The translations under genes were made by a program, and so were the position numbers. Under the pieces are notes generated by a model. It saw only the letters and a program-made list of their open reading frames with translations. It had not been told where the DNA came from and did no database searches. From positions 1-25,168 of the forward strand of contig CALJCO010000003.1 of the NCBI GenBank assembly GCA_938023905.1: 25,168 nt of DNA, given 5' to 3'. Source of the DNA: an uncultured Collinsella sp. (GTDB lineage: Bacteria; Actinomycetota; Coriobacteriia; Coriobacteriales; Coriobacteriaceae). Positions 6,205 to 13,714 of the stretch are shown one piece after another; within the stretch, counting starts at the first letter, position 1; the number at the start of each line of letters is the position of its first letter.

Positions 6205-7143
6205 ATGCCGACGTCGTTGACCGAACTTTTTTCGCCCGCCTGCCATTTGTGTCCGCGCCGTTGCGGTGCGGCGCGCGACGAGGGCGCGCGTGGCGTGTGC
6301 GGCGCCGACAACACGCTTAAGGTCGCCCGCGCGGCGCTCCATATGTGGGAGGAGCCGCCCATTTCGGGCGAGGCCGGCTCGGGTACGATTTTCTTTAGCG
6401 GCTGTTCGCTCAAATGTATCTACTGCCAAAACCACGAGATCTCGACGGGCAATTTCGGTCTTGAGATTTCGCCCGAGCGTTTGGTCGAGATTATGCTGGA
6501 GCTGCAGGACCAAGGTGCCAATAACATCAATCTGGTGACGGCGACGCATTATGCTCACCTGCTGCCGGCCGCGATTGCCGCAGCTCGGGAGTGCGGACTG
6601 GTCATCCCAATTGTCTACAACACGAGTGGTTACGAGCGCGCGAGTGCCGTGGCGGCGCTGGGCGACCTGGTCGACGTGTGGCTTACGGACTTTAAATATG
6701 CCGATGCCGGGCTTGCGCAGTCGCTCTCCCACATTAAGGACTACCCGCGTGTGGCCGTGTCGGGCTTAGCGCAGATGGCACGCGAGATCGAGCGCCGCGG
6801 GGGAGAGCTAGTGGACGAGAATGGGCTCATGAAGCGCGGCATGATCGTGCGCCACCTGGTGCTGCCGGGGCATGCGGATGACTCGTGCCGCGTGCTAGAC
6901 CTTGTGTGGCAGACGGTGGGCGACGTGCCGATCTCGGTCATGAACCAGTACACGCCCAATGCGCTCATGCGCGAACAAGGCGGCGACCTGGCGCGCGCCG
7001 TGACGCGCGAGGAGTATGAGCAGGTGCTCGACCATGCCGACGACCTGGGCTTTACGACGATGTTTTGGCAAGAGGGCGGCGCGGTAGACGAGAGCTTCAC
7101 CCCAGCCTTCGATACCACCGGCGTCCTTACCAGCACAAAGTAA
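6205..7143 (+). CDS. PflX-like radical SAM protein (COG1313 type)
   Basis: A 312-residue radical S-adenosylmethionine enzyme. The [4Fe-4S] cluster motif CSLKCIYC (CxxxCxxC) lies at about residues 66-73 in the context GSGTIFFSGCSLKCIYCQN, and this wording is typical of the PflX group. A second set of cysteines at the N-terminus (CHLCPRRCG...GVCG) could bind another metal or cluster. GYERASAVAALGDLVDVWLTDFKYAD fits the later strands of the SAM barrel. The name PflX recalls pyruvate-formate-lyase activators, but substrates of this group are not established and no pyruvate formate-lyase is in the window. The ATG at 6205, with GGAG (6192-6195) upstream, is preferred to the TTG at 6190. Transcription runs toward a large palindrome after the stop codon. 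Confidence 0.85.
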   Translation: MPTSLTELFSPACHLCPRRCGAARDEGARGVCGADNTLKVARAALHMWEEPPISGEAGSGTIFFSGCSLKCIYCQNHEISTGNFGLEISPERLVEIMLELQDQGANNINLVTATHYAHLLPAAIAAARECGLVIPIVYNTSGYERASAVAALGDLVDVWLTDFKYADAGLAQSLSHIKDYPRVAVSGLAQMAREIERRGGELVDENGLMKRGMIVRHLVLPGHADDSCRVLDLVWQTVGDVPISVMNQYTPNALMREQGGDLARAVTREEYEQVLDHADDLGFTTMFWQEGGAVDESFTPAFDTTGVLTSTK

Positions 7144-7152
7144 CGCATTCGC

Positions 7153-7231
7153 CGATGATTTTTCTGGGACGGGGATTAAAAAATCATTCGGTACACAATG
7201 TTTTTTAATCCCCGTCCCAGAAAAATCATCG
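7153..7231. repeat. 31-bp perfect palindrome element, family C
   Basis: Arms 7153-7183 and 7201-7231 are exact reverse complements over 31 bases, separated by 17 bases that add CATT/AATG pairing. Each arm contains the core CTGGGACGGGGATTAAAAAA. It starts nine bases after the radical SAM stop. As RNA it forms a very long hairpin in either direction and may act as a terminator, but its length and exactness suggest a mobile REP/MITE-type element. Confidence 0.9.
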
Positions 7232-7295
7232 AGAGGATCGCCTGCTCGAAAAGTTGTCAAAATAGCCGCGCCCCAAAAAGACTGATTATTGGGCG

Positions 7296-7323
7296 TTGAC
7301 AGTTGGCGAGCCGTAGGTAAAAT
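7296..7323 (+). promoter_or_regulatory. promoter of tRNA-Ala
   Basis: A perfect -35 TTGACA (7296-7301), a 16-base spacer and -10 TAAAAT (7318-7323). It sits just upstream of the tRNA gene at 7337, the usual layout for a strong stable-RNA promoter. Confidence 0.75.
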
Positions 7324-7336
7324 ATCGACTTGTCCT

Positions 7337-7409
7337 GGGGACGTAGCTCAGTTGGGAGAGCGCTGCCGTCGCATGGCAGAGGCCGAGGGTTCGACTCCCT
7401 TCGTCTCCA
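7337..7409 (+). tRNA. tRNA-Ala(CGC)
   Basis: A complete cloverleaf: acceptor GGGGACG with CGTCTCC, D-arm GCTC...GAGC, anticodon stem CTGCC/GGCAG around the loop GTCGCAT (anticodon CGC, reading GCG), T-loop TTCGACT, discriminator A. The G3-U70 pair that marks alanine tRNAs is present. The 3' CCA is not fully encoded (ACCC follows the stem), so it must be completed after transcription. Confidence 0.95.
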
Positions 7410-7421
7410 CCCTTGGATTTG

Positions 7422-7456
7422 ATAAGCCGCTGACATTGTGTCGGCGGCTTTTTTTA
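7422..7456 (+). terminator. terminator after tRNA-Ala
   Basis: AGCCGC and GCGGCT form the outer stem, GACA and TGTC the inner stem around a TTG loop, followed by seven T residues. It separates the tRNA from the coiled-coil protein gene, whose ribosome-binding site lies immediately beyond. Confidence 0.8.
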
Positions 7457-7473
7457 AAAGAAAGGGCTGTACC

Positions 7474-7932
7474 ATGGCCGAGCTTGAGTCCCAACCACTG
7501 TCTGCCGAGGAACGCGCCGAGTTGGAAGAGCTCCGCGCCGAGAAAGCTCGTCGCGAGGCCCAGGAAGAGGCACGCCGCGAGCGTGAGGAGTTGGCCGCCC
7601 TGCGTGCCGAGCGCGAGAAGGCCGAGGAGGCCGCTGCGAAGGTTGCATCCGAGCCCAAGCCCGCGCCCGCACCCAAGCCCGCTGCTGCGAAGCCTGCACC
7701 TGCCGCGCCCAAACCTCAGCCTAAAAAGGCCGCTCGTCCCAAGTCCGTCGATCCCAAGCCGAGCCGTGACGAGATGAGCTTTGCCCAGCGCATGGTTACC
7801 TCCAAGGAGCCTGCGGGTGAGAACGAGATCCCCGGTATGGCGCCGGCTCAAAAAATCATCATTGTCCTTGCCCTCATCGCGTTTGTCATCTTTATGGGCT
7901 ACACGATCCTGACCAGCATGGGCCTGCTTTAG
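7474..7932 (+). CDS. tail-anchored coiled-coil membrane protein, function unknown
   Basis: A 152-residue protein with three parts. Residues 10-52 form a highly charged Glu/Arg/Ala coiled coil (AEERAELEELRAEKARREAQ). Residues 58-95 form an Ala/Pro/Lys-rich linker. One membrane helix (about 127-147, IIIVLALIAFVIFMGYTIL) lies near the C-terminus, leaving only a few residues outside. There is no signal peptide, so a tail-anchored topology with the coiled coil in the cytoplasm is most likely. I do not recognise a family. The ATG at 7474 follows AAAGGG with an eight-base gap. The next gene, pncB, is 81 bases downstream on the same strand and may be co-transcribed, but this gives no functional clue. 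Confidence 0.8.
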   Translation: MAELESQPLSAEERAELEELRAEKARREAQEEARREREELAALRAEREKAEEAAAKVASEPKPAPAPKPAAAKPAPAAPKPQPKKAARPKSVDPKPSRDEMSFAQRMVTSKEPAGENEIPGMAPAQKIIIVLALIAFVIFMGYTILTSMGLL

Positions 7933-8013
7933 CCTGTTCGCGCTGGGCTCCATGCCCGCACGCCCGCCTCGCCAACCCTCAACCTCTGCACAACGCATCC
8001 GAAAGGTCGCCCC

Positions 8014-9519
8014 ATGGCTTTGACCGACATCTCGCATCCCACCGACATTGCAATGCTCACTGATCTGTACGAACTCACTATGGCCCAGGGCCTGTGGGAG
8101 AGCGGCAAGGCCAATGAGCAGGGTTGCTTTACGGCGTTTTACCGCGACCATCCCTTCGGCAGCGCGTATGCCGTCATGTGCGGCACCGCCGAGCTGCCCG
8201 AGCTTGTCGAGAATCTGCGCTTTACGCCCGAGGACATCGACTACCTCGCCTCGCTCCAGGCCCCGGCCGGCGGCGCGATGTTCAAGCCTGGATTCCTCGA
8301 CTACCTGCGCGATTTTCGTGCGCATGTAAACATCGACGCCGTGCCCGAGGGCGAGCTCGTCTTTCCGCGCGAGCCCATGGTTCGCGTCACCGGCCCCGCG
8401 CTGGAGTGCCAGCTGCTCGAGACGGCGCTGCTCAACATCGTTGGGTTCCAGACGCTTGTCGCCACCAAGACGGCACGCGTGGTGCTGGCGGCGGACGGCC
8501 GTCCCGTTGCCGAGTTTGGCCTGCGCCGCGCTCAGGGTCCCGATGGCGGCTTGGCCGTCGCGCGCGCGAGCTACGTTGCCGGCTGCTCCTCTACGTCCAA
8601 TGTGCTCGCCGGCCGCCGCTACGGTATTCCCGTCTTTGGCACGCATGCGCACAGCTGGGTGATGAGCTTCGATTCCGAGCTCGAGGCCTTCCGCGCCTTT
8701 GCCAAGTCGAGCCCCAAGAACTGTACGCTGCTCATCGACACCTATGACGTGCGCGAGGGCTGTGAACATGCCATTACGGTTGCCAAGGAGATGGAAGCGG
8801 TGGGCGAGCGCCTGTCGGCCATTCGCATCGACTCCGGCGACCTCGCCAAGCTCTCAAAGTATGTGCGCGGCCGTTTTGATGCCGAGGGCCTGCCCTATGT
8901 GGGGATCTCGGTTTCTAACGATTTGGATGAGTACACGATTCAGTCCCTGCTCGACCAGGGCGCGCCCATCGACAGCTTTGGCGTGGGCACCAAACTCGCG
9001 ACCTGCTACGATCAGCCTGCGCTGGGCGGCGTGTACAAGCTTTCGGCCCGTCGTGCGAGCGACGCGGAGCCGTGGACGCCGGTGGTGAAGCTTTCCGAGC
9101 AGCCCTACAAGCGCACGATCCCCGGCGTGCAGCGCGTACGACGCTATTACGACGGCTTTGGCGGCCCGGTTTGCGACATGATTTATGACGAGGATCATCT
9201 GGCAGGGGAGGGCGCCGCGCGCGGCAATACCCTTGTGGCCGTGAACGATGCCGCCCTGGTGACCGACGTGTCCGAACTCGAGTATCGCGAGCTGCTGGTG
9301 CCGATCGTGCGCGATGGCAGTGCGGTGGCTCCGCGTGAGAGCATCCAGGACGCGCGCGAGCGCTGTGCTTGGGCGCTCGACCATCTGGACGCAGCTTTCA
9401 AGCGCTTCCTGTACCCGCAGACCTATGTGGTGGGTATGGAGCAGGGCCTGGCTCAGGTGCGCGACGAGCTCGTGCGCAAGAACATGGCCGCGGCCTCTGC
9501 CTTTCCCTGGGCTCACTAA
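8014..9519 (+). CDS. pncB: nicotinate phosphoribosyltransferase
   Basis: A 501-residue enzyme of NAD salvage. It joins nicotinate to phosphoribosyl pyrophosphate, with ATP, to form nicotinate mononucleotide. Family marks: the N-terminal LTDLYELTMAQG (15-26), the central FGLRRAQGPDG (about 168-178), the histidine-containing FGTHAHSWVMSF (about 208-219), LLIDTYDVREG (about 240-250), IRIDSGDLAKLS (about 270-281) and the phosphate-binding SFGVGTKLATC (about 323-333). Length fits the longer class of bacterial PncB. The start is ATG with GAAAGG upstream. It is followed after 79 bases, with no clear terminator, by proB, so read-through is possible. Nothing in the sequence suggests control by a NAD-sensing regulator. 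Confidence 0.95.
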   Translation: MALTDISHPTDIAMLTDLYELTMAQGLWESGKANEQGCFTAFYRDHPFGSAYAVMCGTAELPELVENLRFTPEDIDYLASLQAPAGGAMFKPGFLDYLRDFRAHVNIDAVPEGELVFPREPMVRVTGPALECQLLETALLNIVGFQTLVATKTARVVLAADGRPVAEFGLRRAQGPDGGLAVARASYVAGCSSTSNVLAGRRYGIPVFGTHAHSWVMSFDSELEAFRAFAKSSPKNCTLLIDTYDVREGCEHAITVAKEMEAVGERLSAIRIDSGDLAKLSKYVRGRFDAEGLPYVGISVSNDLDEYTIQSLLDQGAPIDSFGVGTKLATCYDQPALGGVYKLSARRASDAEPWTPVVKLSEQPYKRTIPGVQRVRRYYDGFGGPVCDMIYDEDHLAGEGAARGNTLVAVNDAALVTDVSELEYRELLVPIVRDGSAVAPRESIQDARERCAWALDHLDAAFKRFLYPQTYVVGMEQGLAQVRDELVRKNMAAASAFPWAH

Positions 9520-9598
9520 TTCCTTGGGCGGTAGGGGCGAGTCACGCTTCCCTGGCCACCGCCTCGGCCGTTCGCTGAACAGTTGATTGGTTTGACGT

Positions 9599-10726
9599 AT
9601 GACGACTTCTTATAAAACGATGGTGGTAAAGATCGGTTCGTCCACGGTGGTGGGCGCCGACGGCAAGGTCAACCGCGCCTTTATCGGCGGGCTTGCCGAC
9701 CAGGCCGCAGCGCTGCGCGAGCTTGGCTGGCGCCTGATCGTGGTGAGCTCGGGCGCCATTGCCTGCGGCTATCCCGTGCTGGGCTTCGACCGTAAGCCGG
9801 TCGGCGACCTGCCGAGCCTGCAGGCCTGCGCCTCGGCCGGTCAGTGCATCATCTCGTCGGCCTACGACGAGGAGTTCCATGCGCGCGACCTGCTCACCTC
9901 GCTCGTGCTGCTCACGCGTCACGACACGGCGCGCCGCACGTCCTACCTGCACGCGCGCGACGCCCTGCTTCGCCTTGTGGAGCTGGGTGTGGTGCCGGTC
10001 GTCAACGAGAACGATACCGTCACCGTCGATGAGATCAAGTTTGGCGACAACGACACGCTGGCGGCGCTTGTGAGCTGCCTGGTTTCTGCCGATCTGTGCG
10101 TGACGCTCTCGGACATCGATGGTCTCTATACTGCCAATCCGCATGAAGACCCCACGGCCGAGTTTGTTCCTGTCGTGCATAAGATCGATGCCAAGATTAT
10201 TGCCTCGGCGGGCGATTCTTCCACATCGGTGGGCACGGGCGGCATGATTACCAAGATCCGCGCGAGCCGCATCCTGATGACGGCGGGCATTCAGAGCGTG
10301 ATTTGCTCGGGCGAGGAGCCCGATGCGCTCGTGCGTCTCGCCCGCGGCGAGAGCGTGGGCACGCTGTTCGATCCGCCGGCGGAGCGTCTGGACATCGCAC
10401 CCCGCAAGCTGTGGATCGCGCTGGGCGACAAGGCACATGGCTCGGTGACGGTCGATGATGGTGCTGCGAAGGCGCTGGTCAGCCGTGGCTCTTCCCTGCT
10501 TGCGGTGGGTATTCGCGAGGTCGATGGCCAGTTTGCCGAGGGCGATGTGCTCGATGTGTGCGATCCGAGCGGTATGGTCGTCGCCCGCGGTATCGCCGAG
10601 GCCGATTCGGACGTGCTGGAGCTTGCTGCCGGTCGCCGCCAGGACCAGATCGCCAGCAACCGCCTGCTCGCAGACCTGGCCGAGAAGCCCGCGATACACA
10701 GGGATAACTTGATCGTATTTGCATAA
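9599..10726 (+). CDS. proB: glutamate 5-kinase
   Basis: A 375-residue amino-acid kinase with a C-terminal PUA domain. It phosphorylates L-glutamate to gamma-glutamyl phosphate, the first step of proline synthesis. The kinase part (1-260) shows MVVKIGSSTVV (ATP site), VVSSGAIACGYPVLG (45-59), NENDTVTVDEIKFGDNDTLAALV (about 138-160, glutamate and regulatory loop) and TGGMITKIRAS (about 216-226). The PUA domain runs from about 280 to 365. PUA-bearing ProB enzymes are normally inhibited by proline. The start is unusual in having no purine-rich ribosome-binding site before the ATG at 9599, and the later ATG at 9620 has none either. proA, which takes the unstable product, lies 1.6 kb downstream beyond a minus-strand peptidase gene. 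Confidence 0.96.
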   Translation: MTTSYKTMVVKIGSSTVVGADGKVNRAFIGGLADQAAALRELGWRLIVVSSGAIACGYPVLGFDRKPVGDLPSLQACASAGQCIISSAYDEEFHARDLLTSLVLLTRHDTARRTSYLHARDALLRLVELGVVPVVNENDTVTVDEIKFGDNDTLAALVSCLVSADLCVTLSDIDGLYTANPHEDPTAEFVPVVHKIDAKIIASAGDSSTSVGTGGMITKIRASRILMTAGIQSVICSGEEPDALVRLARGESVGTLFDPPAERLDIAPRKLWIALGDKAHGSVTVDDGAAKALVSRGSSLLAVGIREVDGQFAEGDVLDVCDPSGMVVARGIAEADSDVLELAAGRRQDQIASNRLLADLAEKPAIHRDNLIVFA

Positions 10727-10770
10727 AGAAAGACAGCGCTGCGGATCGTTTCCCGTGGCGCTGTCTTTCT
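10727..10770. terminator. bidirectional terminator between proB and the peptidase gene
   Basis: AGAAAGACAGCGC (10727-10739) and GCGCTGTCTTTCT (10758-10770) form a perfect 13-bp stem with an 18-base loop, beginning at the proB stop codon. Pyrimidine-rich arms give TCTTTCT-type tails on both strands, so it could serve both convergent genes. Confidence 0.75.
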
Positions 10771-10771
10771 C

Positions 10772-10824
10772 GTGCCGGCACTTGGGGACGTTCCTTTTGT
10801 GCCGGCAGGTGGGGACGTTCCTTT
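10772..10824 (+). repeat. 27-bp tandem repeat, family B (two units)
   Basis: Two near-identical units start at 10772 and 10799. Each reads GTGCCGGCA, two or three variable bases, then TGGGGACGTTCCTTT. GTGCCGGCAC in the first unit is itself palindromic. The block lies between the terminator and the stop codon of the minus-strand peptidase gene. Confidence 0.85.
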
Positions 10825-10825
10825 G

Positions 10826-12244
10826 CTAGAAGATCCGGCGCAGGTCTCCTCGGTTGAGGGCTTCGTCGAAGAGGCATTTGAACACCACGCTGCCGTGCAG
10901 GCCGTCGTGCTCGAACTCGTTCGTCACCCAGGCATGCGAGTTGCCCACGCGGCTGAGCGTATCGAGCTGCAGGCCCGAATCGACGTACATGTCGTCGAAA
11001 TACACCGCGGCCTGGAGCGGCACCTCGTTGCAGGCCAGGCGTTGCGGGTCGTAGATCTTGTCCCAGCTGGTGTCTTCCATCAGCAGGTCCATGGCGGGTT
11101 TAAACGGCTTAAGCTCGGGCATCTGCTCAAACATCCACGGGAACATGGCCTCGCCGGTAAACATGAGCGGGCGCGCGAGGGTGTCGAACTCGGCACGGTG
11201 TGCCTTCTCCTCTGCGGCGGCCCAGCGAATGGGCATGGTATCGCCGTCGGCGTAGATGAACTCCTGAAGCGTCCAGTACAGCGGATTCGTGCGCGTGTTG
11301 GTGCGCTCGAAGGCACGCATCAAAAAGCTGTCAGATATCGAGACGCCGCAGGTCAGCGTGCCGTCGCCGTCAACAAAAGCGTGATCGATAATCCAATGCA
11401 TGCGCTCAAAGCTCGGCTTCATGCCAAAGTCGCTGCCCATGAGCTGTAGGCGCTCGACCGTCATCGGCGAGCCGTCGGGCAGCACGGGCTTCTGAGCCTC
11501 GAGCGCATCGGCAAGAGCCGCCACGCGCTCGACGTCGGCGGGGTAGCGGTCGTAATACTGCTGTGTCTTGGCAGCCATGCGCGGGAAGGTGTGCGCGTAG
11601 ACCTCGCTTGCGCTCGCCGGCACGTGGGGGATGCCGCCGCAGGTAAAGCTTGCCGCCACGCCCTCGGGGAAGAGCGACAGATAGCTCAACGTCAAAAAGC
11701 CGCCGTAGCTCTGCCCGAGTGTGACCCAGGGCTTGCCGCCAAAGCCCACCAGGCGCAGGTACTCAAAATCGCGCACGATGGAGCTGGCGAGGTGGCGCTT
11801 GAGGAAGTCCGCCTGCGAGCGGGCCGCATCGGCGCCGGCTGCCTCGGCGCGATCGCCCAAGGTGGCAATCGTGCGTCCGTCCACGCAGCTACTGCGTCCG
11901 GTGCCGCGCTGGTCGGGCAGGACCACGCGGAAGTGCTTGACGGCCTCCTCGATCCAGCCATCGCTTGTGGGTGACAGCGGACGCGGGCTCTCGCCGCCGG
12001 GGCCGCCCTGCAAAAACAGAAGCAGCGGCAGATCGTCGTTGATGCGGTCGGGCGCGCAAACCACGCGGTAGAAGAGCTTGATGCTCTCGGGCGCGCCGGC
12101 GATTGGTGCCGGCATAGCGCCGCGGCGCATGGTGCTGCCGACGGCCAGGAGCATTGGCTCCAGGCCGCGCCAGTCGAGGGGGACGTCGATGCTGTGGTCC
12201 TCGACATACAGGCCGGGGACGTGGTACGAAGTAATGAGGGCCAT
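10826..12244 (-). CDS. alpha/beta hydrolase, proline iminopeptidase-like (peptidase family S33)
   Basis: A 472-residue cytoplasmic alpha/beta hydrolase. QGGPGG (79-84) is the oxyanion-hole signature of prolyl aminopeptidases, DQRGTGRS (111-118) is their second hallmark, and GQSYGG (177-182) is the nucleophile elbow with Ser179. A histidine near the C-terminus (EHDGLHGS) is in the expected place for the catalytic His. These enzymes remove N-terminal proline from peptides. The length matches the larger S33 branch rather than the 310-residue form. ATG 12244 follows GGAAG with a seven-base gap and is preferred to 12325. It sits on the opposite strand between proB and proA, so release of proline and its synthesis may be linked by context. 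Substrate specificity is inferred. Confidence 0.88.
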   Translation of the reverse strand: MALITSYHVPGLYVEDHSIDVPLDWRGLEPMLLAVGSTMRRGAMPAPIAGAPESIKLFYRVVCAPDRINDDLPLLLFLQGGPGGESPRPLSPTSDGWIEEAVKHFRVVLPDQRGTGRSSCVDGRTIATLGDRAEAAGADAARSQADFLKRHLASSIVRDFEYLRLVGFGGKPWVTLGQSYGGFLTLSYLSLFPEGVAASFTCGGIPHVPASASEVYAHTFPRMAAKTQQYYDRYPADVERVAALADALEAQKPVLPDGSPMTVERLQLMGSDFGMKPSFERMHWIIDHAFVDGDGTLTCGVSISDSFLMRAFERTNTRTNPLYWTLQEFIYADGDTMPIRWAAAEEKAHRAEFDTLARPLMFTGEAMFPWMFEQMPELKPFKPAMDLLMEDTSWDKIYDPQRLACNEVPLQAAVYFDDMYVDSGLQLDTLSRVGNSHAWVTNEFEHDGLHGSVVFKCLFDEALNRGDLRRIF

Positions 12245-12356
12245 GTGAGTCTTCCGTTCGTTGCGGTGTTTCGGGTTGACCAATTCTACCGCCGCGGGCG
12301 AGGCCATGCGCAAATCGGCTACCATGGTTGCAAACTTCTAGGAGAAAGGGCCGTCC

Positions 12357-13643
12357 ATGTCGGTCGATATAGCCACGTATGTCCACGATCTTGCCGTTGC
12401 CGCTAAGGCAGCGTCGGCCTCGCTTGCCACGGCGAGCGACGAGCAGCGCCAGGAGGCCGTGCGCGCCATGGCCGCAGCACTGCGCAACGGTATCGACTCC
12501 ATCGTCGCCGCCAACGAGCTCGATATGTCCGCTGCGCGTGATGCGGGCACCTCGGTCGGATTGCTCGATCGTCTGCTGCTGGCGCCCGAGCGCGTCGAGG
12601 GCATGGCCGCCGGCCTGGAGAAGCTCGCCGAGCTGCCCGATCCCGTGGGCCGCGTGCTCGACCACCGCGTGCTCGCAAGCGGCGTGGACCTCACCCGCGT
12701 GAGCGTGCCGTTGGGCCTGGTCGCCATGGTGTACGAGGCGCGCCCCAACGTGACGGCCGATGCCGCGGGCATCTGCATCCGCACCGGCAACGCCTGCATC
12801 CTGCGCGGCGGTTCGCTGGCCTATCACTCGTGCGCCATGATTGCCGAACTGCTGGCCGATGCGCTTGAGGCCCAGGGCTTTCCACGCGAAGCTATCTCGA
12901 TGATCGAGTCCACCGACCGCGAGGCCACCGGCGAGCTCATGAAGCTCCGCGGTATTGTCGATGTGCTCATTCCGCGTGGCGGTGCGGGCCTGATCCAGCG
13001 CTGCGTGCGCGAGTCGCTTGTGCCGGTGATCGAGACGGGCACAGGCAACTGCCACATCTACGTGCATGAATCCGCCGATTTTGACAAGGCGCTCAACATT
13101 ATCGTCAACGCTAAGACGCAGCGCGTGGGCGTGTGCAATGCCGCCGAGTCGCTGCTGGTCGACCGTGCCGTGGCGGATTCGTTTTTGCCGGCGGTCGTTG
13201 CCGTGCTGCACGACCACGGCGTGCTGATTCACGGCGACGAGGCCACGTGCGCCGCATGCGCTGCCGCCGGGCTTGCCGAGGGCGACGACTATGTAGCCGC
13301 GACTGAGGAGGACTGGGGCCGCGAGTATCTGGCGCTCGAGATGAGCGTGAAGGTCGTGGCGAACGAGGACGAAGCCATCGCGCACATCAACCGCTACGGC
13401 ACCATGCACTCCGAGGCCATCGTTGCCGAGGACGAGGATGCCTGCGAGCGCTTCCTGGACGCGGTCGATGCCTCGGCCGTGTATGCCAACGCCAGCACGC
13501 GCTTCACCGACGGCGGCGAGTTTGGCCTGGGCGCCGAGATCGGCATCTCGACCCAAAAGCTCCACGCCCGCGGCCCCTTTGCCGCCGAGGCCCTCACTAC
13601 CTACAAATACAAGCTCCGCGGCACCGGCCAGGTCCGTCCCTAA
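12357..13643 (+). CDS. proA: gamma-glutamyl phosphate reductase
   Basis: A 428-residue NADPH-dependent enzyme of the aldehyde-dehydrogenase superfamily. It reduces gamma-glutamyl phosphate to glutamate 5-semialdehyde, the second step of proline synthesis. The catalytic cysteine is Cys260 in QRVGVCNAAESLLV. Other marks are GLVAMVYEARPNVTADAAGICI (about 120-141), IPRGGAGLI (about 205-213), VIETGTGNCHIYVH (about 224-237) and, near the C-terminus, VYANASTRFTDGGEFGLGAEIGIST. The last confirms ProA rather than another dehydrogenase. Length is typical. The ATG at 12357 follows AGGAGAAAGGG. It starts 112 bases from the divergent peptidase gene, so the two share a promoter region. A repeat palindrome follows 17 bases after the stop codon. 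Confidence 0.97.
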   Translation: MSVDIATYVHDLAVAAKAASASLATASDEQRQEAVRAMAAALRNGIDSIVAANELDMSAARDAGTSVGLLDRLLLAPERVEGMAAGLEKLAELPDPVGRVLDHRVLASGVDLTRVSVPLGLVAMVYEARPNVTADAAGICIRTGNACILRGGSLAYHSCAMIAELLADALEAQGFPREAISMIESTDREATGELMKLRGIVDVLIPRGGAGLIQRCVRESLVPVIETGTGNCHIYVHESADFDKALNIIVNAKTQRVGVCNAAESLLVDRAVADSFLPAVVAVLHDHGVLIHGDEATCAACAAAGLAEGDDYVAATEEDWGREYLALEMSVKVVANEDEAIAHINRYGTMHSEAIVAEDEDACERFLDAVDASAVYANASTRFTDGGEFGLGAEIGISTQKLHARGPFAAEALTTYKYKLRGTGQVRP

Positions 13644-13660
13644 ACCTGTTGCAAACGAAA

Positions 13661-13697
13661 AACCACCACAAAGGCGCCTGTCCCCTTTGCGGTGGTT
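13661..13697. repeat. REP-like palindrome, family A copy 4 (diverged)
   Basis: The same arrangement as at 918, but the loop is CGCCTGTCC and one stem base has changed (CCTTTGCGGTGG), giving a single A-C mismatch. It lies between the convergent proA and HD-domain genes. Confidence 0.9.
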
Positions 13698-13714
13698 ATA
13701 GGTGGCGTGGGCGG

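Noticed and set aside
7348..8769. 473-residue minus-strand open frame
   Set aside because: It crosses tRNA-Ala, its terminator and the opposite strand of two real genes, and the product is a low-complexity His/Arg/Gly/Leu mixture.
9542..10699. 385-residue minus-strand open frame
   Set aside because: Fully antisense to proB.
11889..13565. 558-residue minus-strand open frame
   Set aside because: Antisense to proA and overlapping the peptidase in another frame; composition is typical of shadow frames.
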